Assembly: GCA_940671915.1 (NCBI GenBank)
Contig: CALNVZ010001561.1
Coordinates: 44,670 to 108,669 of the forward strand
DNA: 64,000 nucleotides
From: Paracentrotus lividus
Lineage: Eukaryota > Echinodermata > Echinoidea > Camarodonta > Echinidae
Direction: 5' to 3'
A program made the position numbers and the translations under genes. Positions 56,870-64,000 of the stretch are shown here, piece after piece (the first letter of the stretch is position 1; each line of letters opens with the position of its first letter). A model generated the notes under the pieces. That model worked only from the letters and a program-made list of their open reading frames with translations. It was not told the origin of the DNA and did not search any database.

Positions 56870-59575
56870 CCCCTATACAATTGACCATAGTTACACATAT
56901 CTTTCCAAGGCCTGGGTGTCATCAAAGTACCCCTACCAGACACTTAAACGGAAACTCAATATCTGTTTCGTTATGTCACACCGAACACCACCTTGACTAT
57001 AATCTTGCCGTGAGTACACTCTTTACTTTCTCAACATTGGATCCAAATGAAATAACATATCAATCTATAACTTTCTTCCAATACATTTTCTTGGAACTGT
57101 GCTACATCAATTAAGTGTATAATTGACTAATGCAAGTGACTTAACAACTTTGTTATTCTTCCGAATAGAGTGAGGTTTCTGCTTCTCAATTTAATCAAGA
57201 AGCTTCTGTAATTTGGACAGTTGTTTTCCCAGTTAAATTTTTCTTGGCATAAAAGAGGTCTCGGCTATAAAATACCCTAATATTGTACTGTTCTTTGACG
57301 CAATTAAGGTCTAGATAAGAAAAGACCATCTTCCTCTAATCTCCGATCCAAAAATAACTGTTTGGATTATTTAATTGGGACCAGCGACTCCCGAATAAGT
57401 CAATTCTTTTAAAATATTTTCTAATGAGATTTTATCTTTAACGAAAAATATGTATCGCTGCTATTGTAAACATTTCAGTGTGAGTTGCAACCTTTAAAAC
57501 AAACTTCTGATAGTATTATTTTTCCTCACTCTATTGCCATGAATTCAGCTGCTAATAAACAATAAGCTGATAGCGGGCAGCCTGTCGTATACCTCTTTGG
57601 ACTGGAATGATTCCGATATCCAACCATTTATAAAAATTGAACTTGTTATCTTGTAGAGATTTTAACCATTTTTGAAAAGAGGGTCGCCAAAATTCAATTT
57701 TTCAAAACAGTTGTTTACAAATGACATATAATGACATCAAATGATTTAGTGAAATCTACCATCATAACGGCACCAGATATATTTCGTTTTAACATATATT
57801 CAATATATCTTTTGTAATAGAACATTGTGTGCGCTAGACGGCTTTATATAACCATTTGATTGGGGTCAATTATGTTGTCGGACGACTTTTTGGTACTCGA
57901 CGTGCTAACACGGCAGGATAATTTTGTAATCCGCAATTGAGAAGTGTTATAGGCCTCCAAATTTTCAGGTTCAAACAATCACCTTCTTATATAACAAAGT
58001 GATTAGGCCTTTTCTTTGGGTACCACATAACTTACATTAGCATAACAACTCAATTTAGGGCATCAACAAGAAACCGCACTGAGGTCAGGCCGAATGTCTG
58101 ATAAAATTCCACAGGGATCGCACAGAACCAGGTGTTTTATTTTTCTGGCAATGTAAAAGCGCTTGTTACAAATTCGCGATATCGTTCAAACAAACCTTCA
58201 CACAATTTTCCAATTCATTACTGTTTAAACATGGATGATGTGAGTGTAGCACAATAGTCATGAGATCACAATTTATATTTTCGTTAGTATACACGACTGT
58301 AAAAATTTCACATTTCTTTAAAAAATAAGATATCCTTTTCTTTTTTTTAGAATTCTTTTTCCGTCAACTATGTTAGTTCGTTATCCCTTTTAGGAGCATT
58401 TATCTTTTCTAGACGTAAAAAATATTTGTGCTTTCTCTCTCCTTCTCCACCATTTTACTCTGTCCTCTGATACTCACTCTAGATCAATTTTATATATCTT
58501 TCGCAGTTCTTCTTACTGATCTAAAACTTCTTTCTATTCTAATTTGCACTTCTTTCCCATCGATCCTCTTCTCTAGAGCTTCTAATGTTCCTGAAGTATT
58601 GTCTTTTCTTTCTTTCTTAACAACTGTTTTTCTTTTGCAAAATTTTCTGTGAGACTCTCGTATAATTATTTCAATAGTTCCCATTTGGCAGACAAGTCAT
58701 ATCTTTCACTTGAACCTTGCTATAATCTACGAATATTACTCTGATAATTTTCATCATTTAAAAATACTGTATTCAATTTCCAGTAGCCAGGACACATTTT
58801 TGGTCTTTAACTCTTATTTTTAATGATAATTGCATTATGATCTGCAACGTATTGCAGGTCTAATGTCTGATGTATAATTTGACCTGAACGTTTTTAATTA
58901 ACAAGCCAAAAATCAAGCCTGGATGCCATCCTTAGATAAAATGGTTTCTCCTGTAAACTTTTACTAATGGGTTGTTTTTCTCCATATATTCACATAATGC
59001 ATTTGTTTTCAACACTTAACAAGATTCGTGGCTTTTTATAATATTTGCTTCCATACCCAGAAATCATTTGGTGTATCCAAACACACACAATCCAATCTCC
59101 CCCAATGATCAGATACAATCATCATTGTTTACATTTTTTCCTTAATTAATTTTAGTTTGTATTAATATTTTTAGTTGTAGTTCTAAGAATCTCTCCTTAT
59201 ACTTTTTCTGTGTTGGTGGCATATACATTAAACAACGATATGAGTGAATTTTAGTTTGATCAATTTTAACACTTTACAGCAAGAAAAATTTTTACACCAT
59301 CAATTTTGTACTTACCAATGTCTTAACAAATTTTACGTTTCTTCTCGCGAGAAAATTTGGCTAATCACCTTGTATATATTTTGAAGCCTGATGAGAAATA
59401 TACTAGATCCCGTCCCCAATTCACGATCTTGATTACATTCTCCAATATCCATGTCCAATATTTCTGTGACAAAATAATTATATCTGGGCTTTTAGACATT
59501 TAACCATCGGAGAATTATTGACTTCTCTTGTCTTTATCCGAGAGCCGGCGTACATTCAGACTAATTAAATGGACA
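56870..59575 (-). pseudogene. LINE ORF2 (endonuclease/reverse transcriptase) remnant
   Basis: Read on minus from 59575, LISLNVRRLSDKDKR matches the start of the LINE endonuclease. A basic linker lies at 58684-58490. At 57593-57571 the words GIRQ and CPLSAY correspond to the GIRQGCPLS block of reverse transcriptase. At about 57466-57450 the YADD catalytic box has become NSSD, losing one catalytic Asp. DYSQGGVR with DITKQILSFRLS at 57005-56940 matches the C-terminal region of L1/Tx1-type ORF2. Many stops and frame changes lie between these points. It is antisense to the ORF1 remnant at 54.1 kb, so the two do not form one collinear copy. Clade assignment is by motif only. Confidence 0.82.
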
Positions 59576-60144
59576 AACTGGACATTTGATATTATAGTGA
59601 GTGAAAAGGAAGTTTACATGCACATTCATTTTATTTACTTCGGATTTTTTGTGTCTTTTCTGTTTTTCTCTCAGATACTCAGATCTTAGACGATGTCTGA
59701 TTTCAGAGGGATTCCGGGTGAACATCAGAGAAAACTTTGTTTGTTCGCGAATCATGTTTAGTGTCTCTCGCTTGAAGTTGTTGAAGTGGTTGCTTGTTGT
59801 GAAAATATCCGTCGTCGTGTTGGAAGTATTAGGGTGACTTCGCTGACACGGGGAGGCTAATTAGAACGTTAGCTTTATGAATGACTTATTTCAAAATAGC
59901 TCAAACCCCAAACTCCCTGCATACTGTAGTACAGAAAAAGAGTGTGACAAAAAGCTGGTATTTCTAGAAATGCTGGCAAGCGTTTAAATTAACAATTTTC
60001 GTGTGCACAAACGAGGGTTTCCCTAGCTACAAGAGATAGCTCCGTATGTCAAAATCTACAAACGCTATTTTGGGGAAATGTACGTTCTGCCCGAAACGTA
60101 AACTATCTAGGTCTCTAGCGAGAACGTAAGGTCAGTTATAATAT
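59576..60144. other. 5' side of the minus-strand LINE and spacer
   Basis: A Lys/Arg-rich minus reading at 59755-59561 may be the end of this LINE's own ORF1. A block at 59847-59930 resembles 55236-55300. Otherwise nothing was recognised. Confidence 0.35.
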
Positions 60145-60789
60145 GTGTTCCTGCGTTTTGAACCGTAGATCGGATCGTCGAACGAAAAACCTATCCATTG
60201 TCCAATCACAAGCTCAAATTTCAAAGCTCCGCCCAACTCGGACCGTCACCTTTTTGTTCATGTATTCATGTTATTCATAAGGGCGGGGACATGCGATGTT
60301 GTTTATTGTCAATGTCTGAATAAAATTATGTTCTTTCCTGTGATGTGGGGAAAAGCCGAATTGACTAGCATGTTAATTCTGCTCAGTTTTACAACATTGT
60401 GTTTAAATTCGAATCATGTATTTCAACATCATTCTGTTCCTTCTCTTTTGCTGATATGTTGGCATAGTAGCCCCGACCAAGTAAACATTACGTTTTTTAT
60501 TGTGATTCAGCAAAAATAACAATTTAAACTTGGGGGAAAAAAAATTATCAACTAATGTTCTCAGGTTCCTCCCCAAAGTTTATAATCTCTTAGATGTCTC
60601 CGCGATGGAAACAATATCGGATACGTCTATAGTCTCCGGGTGTCTATTTGAATACCACCCTTAGTGTAAGTTAGAGTCATAACGGTATCGCTTGTCAAAT
60701 GATGTTCTGTACTATTCTATAATACATCCCTTAAAAAAAAAATCTAACCTTTCCATAAAGAATAAGATTACATTTCTAACCAGCATTAA

Positions 60790-61138
60790 GGGTGTATGTC
60801 ACTTCGTCGCGGAAACTAATTTGAAACAAATTTGTGACGATTTGTCAGCATGGCTTTGCCATCCCATGTTTCAGAGACGTTCTAGTGGCGCAACGATTCG
60901 TCGGGGAGATGTCTCCGCGACAAAATAGAAATTTCGTCTCCGCGACGATAAGAAGTATTAGAGACGTCTCCAATTTCGCGCGGACGTCTCCTGATTTGGA
61001 GAACGGAGTTTTAAATGAATTATCGCGAGACGTCTCGCGAGACGTCTCCGCGATATTGAGACGTCTGAATACTTTTTATACGTCGCGGAGGCGAAATTTT
61101 TCTATTCTGTCGCGGAAGTCTCACAAGTGAGATACCAC
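60790..61138. mobile_element. GAGACGTCTC MITE in copy 2
   Basis: Counterpart of 46048-46376, from gggtgtatgtcacttcgtcgc to aagtgagataccaccc, with a longer run of gacgtctc words at 61025-61070. Confidence 0.6.
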
Positions 61139-61688
61139 CCTGACCAAGCTATCGCAACAAAAGAAATGTGCCTTGGACCATAAAACCTACCACATTCTTT
61201 GATCTTACGTAATCTACTGTCCCTCGTGTACATTATCATCGAATCATTCGTTGTATTCGTTTGAATGAAAGACTTTAAAAGTTTCTTGACTAATGAAGTA
61301 GACAGGTCCAATGAGTTTTTTTTCCGTCACGGAGAGTCTCCGATACTTCTTTTCCTTTTTTCTTCGTTTATGTCTCCGCGACTAATTTCAAAACCGTCTA
61401 AAACCCGTCTCAAGGTAGTCCCAGTCCGTCTCAGGGCAAGTGATATAACACCATAAGCCATAATAATGAGTTCACCTCTAATGCATTTGATGAATGAAAA
61501 ATGCATGTTTCCAAATTAATTCGTACATAATTTCGACTCAAAAACATAAATGATTGCGTTTATGTTACACAATATATGAGAGGAAAATGGCACGCAAAAG
61601 GTGTGATCATTTATTTGTTAGAAAAAAAAAATTAATAACAAAACAACAACAACAACAAAGAAAGAAAAGAAAGAAAAAATCTTTCATT

Positions 61689-61803
61689 TAAAGCCGCGTC
61701 TGCTTCTTTTTCCGATTTTTGTCAAAAGAACTCGGGCCTGATCTTGAAAGCTCTTTCAACAAAAATCGGGTGGTTTGTATAAATGCCTTCGAACAGACTC
61801 TCT
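61689..61803 (-). pseudogene. Last-exon counterpart in copy 2
   Basis: Counterpart of 46933-47046. The acceptor is changed to ttttttag and several one- and two-base insertions alter the frame. The last codons (DKNRKKKQTRL, stop) keep the basic end. It may be sequencing noise rather than decay. Confidence 0.4.
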
Positions 61804-61869
61804 CAGCTTTCTAAAAAACAATTTGAAAATAATATAAAGAGGCGACGAAAATGCTTTGGCTGTTTCGAA

Positions 61870-62560
61870 GCGTAGGCCTACCTTGGAATCCCAACGTGTA
61901 ACTTATGAAAGAACTTCTTTGTATACCAATAAGAGCAACGAAAATGAACGTAACCTTGGATGTCATCTTTTTGACTTCTGAAAGAAACATTCTTTGTATG
62001 AATAGAGCAACGAAAAAGCATTCATAAGACGAACGTACTTGGAATGTTCATCTTTTAACTTCTGAAAGAACATTCTTAGTATGAATAGAGCAACGAAAAT
62101 GCATTTATAAGATGAACGTACCTTGGAATGTTCATATTTTTAACTTCTGAAAGAACATTCTTGTATGAATAGGGCAACGAAAAAGCATTCATAAGACGAA
62201 CGTACCTTGGAAAGTTCATCTTTTTAACTTCTGAAAGAACATTCTTTGTATGAATAGAGCAACGAAAAAGCATTCATTAAGACGAACGTACCTTGGATGT
62301 TCATCTTTTTTAACTTCTGAAAGAACATTCTTGTAATGAATAGAGACGAAAAAGCATTCATAAGACGAAACTTACCTTGGAATGTCATCTTTTTAACTTC
62401 TGAAAGAACATTCTTTGTATGATAGAGCAACGAAAATGCATTCATAAGACGAACGTACCTTGGAATGTTCATCTTTTTAACTTTGGAAGAACATTCTTTT
62501 GTATGAATAGAGCAACAAAAATGAACGTACCTTGGAATGTTCCTCCGTATAGGCTTTTGA
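61870..62560 (-). repeat. ~85-bp micro-exon array, copy 2
   Basis: About eight units with the same acceptor/donor arrangement as 47100-48042. Block length varies by 1-2 nt between units. Confidence 0.65.
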
Positions 62561-62592
62561 AGAATTGTATTTATAAATGAAGTAAGTCCTAC

Positions 62593-62666
62593 CTTGGAAT
62601 TTTCATTGCTATAGGTAGCCTTCTTTTGATTTAGTGACTGCCATCGACCTTTCTTTTTGTTAACTT
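62593..62666 (-). CDS. 74-nt exon counterpart in copy 2
   Basis: Same length and splice sites as 48070-48143 and open in the same frame (NKKKGRWQSLNQKKATYS...). It shows substitutions only (Thr to Lys, Asp to Asn, Lys to Glu). Confidence 0.4.
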
Positions 62667-64000
62667 CTAGAAAAAGGGGTAGCCAATAATGATATTTTGT
62701 TTTATTTAGGGTGGTATCTCAGGAGGTACGAGAGATGGAGGTTTCCAACTGGCAACTAATTTATTGAAACAGTCTGTCACTTTCTAAAGACGCACAAAAG
62801 AATATACAGGTTCAATGCTGCCTCTGATGTCTGATCCTCAAAGCCGACAGATCATGCGATAACAGAGTACACGAATTGTACATTGCTATATTGCTTATAT
62901 TTCACTTTTCATTCCCTGAATAGGCGCCAAGAATTGAGCACATGAAAGATAGAATAATCGACGATATAATTCTAAACATTGGGTAATTCAATGACAGCAC
63001 TTAAATTTGTGAAAAGGGTTTAAAAAAAAATGATCATCCTAATCCCTTTTTAACAATCTCCGATTATTTCCGGCAGACAAAATGAAATATGTGCTAGTTG
63101 GAATATGGAAATTATGAAGCTATATGTCAGATTAGTGCCGACAACTGCCCAGTTAAGTAATTTTGATTTATAATGTCGGAAAATCATTGTGACATTACTT
63201 TTCGCTTGCCTCGCAAAGGATAACGCATTGTGTATTGCTCACAACTTTCAGACATGGTAGCGAAAAGTAATTTCTATTACAAACAGAATATCTCCTTTTG
63301 AAAGTGGCCTACGAGTGCAGCCAAGTATAGGATCTTGTCTACCAATCTGCAAGAGAGATCTAGTTAGGCACATGCCCGACATATTTCTCCTCCGCGGCTT
63401 TTAAGCTAGGTCAACGATTCCGTACCTCCTGGGGTGCTATCTCACTCGCGAAACAAATTGAGACTGATTTGCACGCATGGCATTGCACTACATCTGTCTC
63501 CCTCTGTGCACCACGACTGATTTTTAGGCCAGCAAGGAGACAGATAATAGTACAATGACAGGCTGTCTAATCCGTCTTTTGTGTCACGTAACCTTTCTAC
63601 GTTGCACAAAAAGATTTCGTCGCGAAAAAGCTAGTATAATGCCATGCCGGCCATCTGTCTCAATTTGTTTCCGCGAAGTGAATCCCACCCTTGGGTATCT
63701 CGATACTTCGCGTAATTACTTGAAATAAATTTGAGATAGATTGTCAGCAACGGATTTGCCATAGCTCAGTCTCCTAAGTTTCCTAAAGTTCCTAAGTTTC
63801 GGAGACGTCTCTAATACGTTTTATACGGGCAGGCGCAAACGATTGGCGATTCAGTGGCATTATGTTAAGGATACAACCGGTTCAGTGTGCAAAATGAGAC
63901 GTGAAGTGGATTGTTGTTGTTGTTTGTTGTTTTTTTTTACATAACAATATCAATTATAAAAAACTTTCCAGTTACATGTTTCAATTAATTATAGTTTTAT

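Larger units (their letters stand above)
60145..64000 (-). mobile_element. Long-TIR element copy 2 (runs off the window)
   Basis: Begins GTGTTCCTGCGTTTTGAAC and follows copy 1 (45381 onward) in order through the TIR, the GAGACGTCTC MITE, the CAA tract, the last exon, the ~85-bp array, the 74-nt exon and the second MITE, to the window end (counterpart of about 49500). It differs by very many single-base gaps and insertions. Confidence 0.88.

Overview
This is eukaryotic DNA from an animal. It is AT-rich and intron-rich, with single-domain exons bounded by GT..AG sites and very many small DNA transposons. The dispersed aggcctat words, (ATA)n plus GCGC repeats and terminus types (GGGCCCGTATTCCATAAA, CAGTGGCGGATCCAGG) suggest a marine deuterostome invertebrate, most likely an echinoderm. 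That placement is inference. A 25-N gap at 1281-1305 shows it is an assembled scaffold.

Main host gene (about 6.3-34.9 kb, + strand): the 3' part of a single-pass membrane receptor. Six intact fibronectin type III (FN3) exons (6324, 6934, 7342, 16712, 17546, 26561) each encode one domain with phase 1-1 boundaries. A seventh FN3 exon (27404-27536) is a decayed fragment. Two tandemly duplicated 108-nt Thr/Pro-rich stalk exons (28008, 28618), a transmembrane exon (30688) and a 72-residue cytoplasmic tail exon (34693-34912) follow. The frame is continuous through all intact exons. FN3 exons 2-7 look like three copies of a two-domain unit. The 5' end lies left of the window or in the gap. A possible small secreted-peptide gene lies on the minus strand in one intron (26003-26107).

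Most of the rest is transposons, many with visible target duplications. They include a dead Tc1/IS630-type transposase (2.3-3.4 kb); a PIF/Harbinger-like MITE (25475-25724, TSD TTA); two TA-flanked hairpin MITEs (21994-22837, 29551-30336); giant foldbacks at 35.6-37.5, 38.25-40.10 and 40.10-42.28 kb; and a CACTG-ended transposon present twice (32387-34386, 44685-51333). Between 44.3 and 51.4 kb elements are nested four deep.

The most unusual object is a 4.63-kb element with ~0.5-kb terminal inverted repeats starting GTGTTCCTGCG (45381-50009; a second, noisy copy from 60145 to the window end; a solo end at 55601). On its minus strand it carries what looks like a small spliced gene containing about 12 tandem ~85-bp units, each holding a 23-25-nt micro-exon flanked by consensus splice sites. 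LINE remnants (ORF1 with two CCHC knuckles at 54.1-55.2 kb on +; endonuclease/reverse transcriptase pseudogene at 56.9-59.6 kb on -) fill much of the right end.
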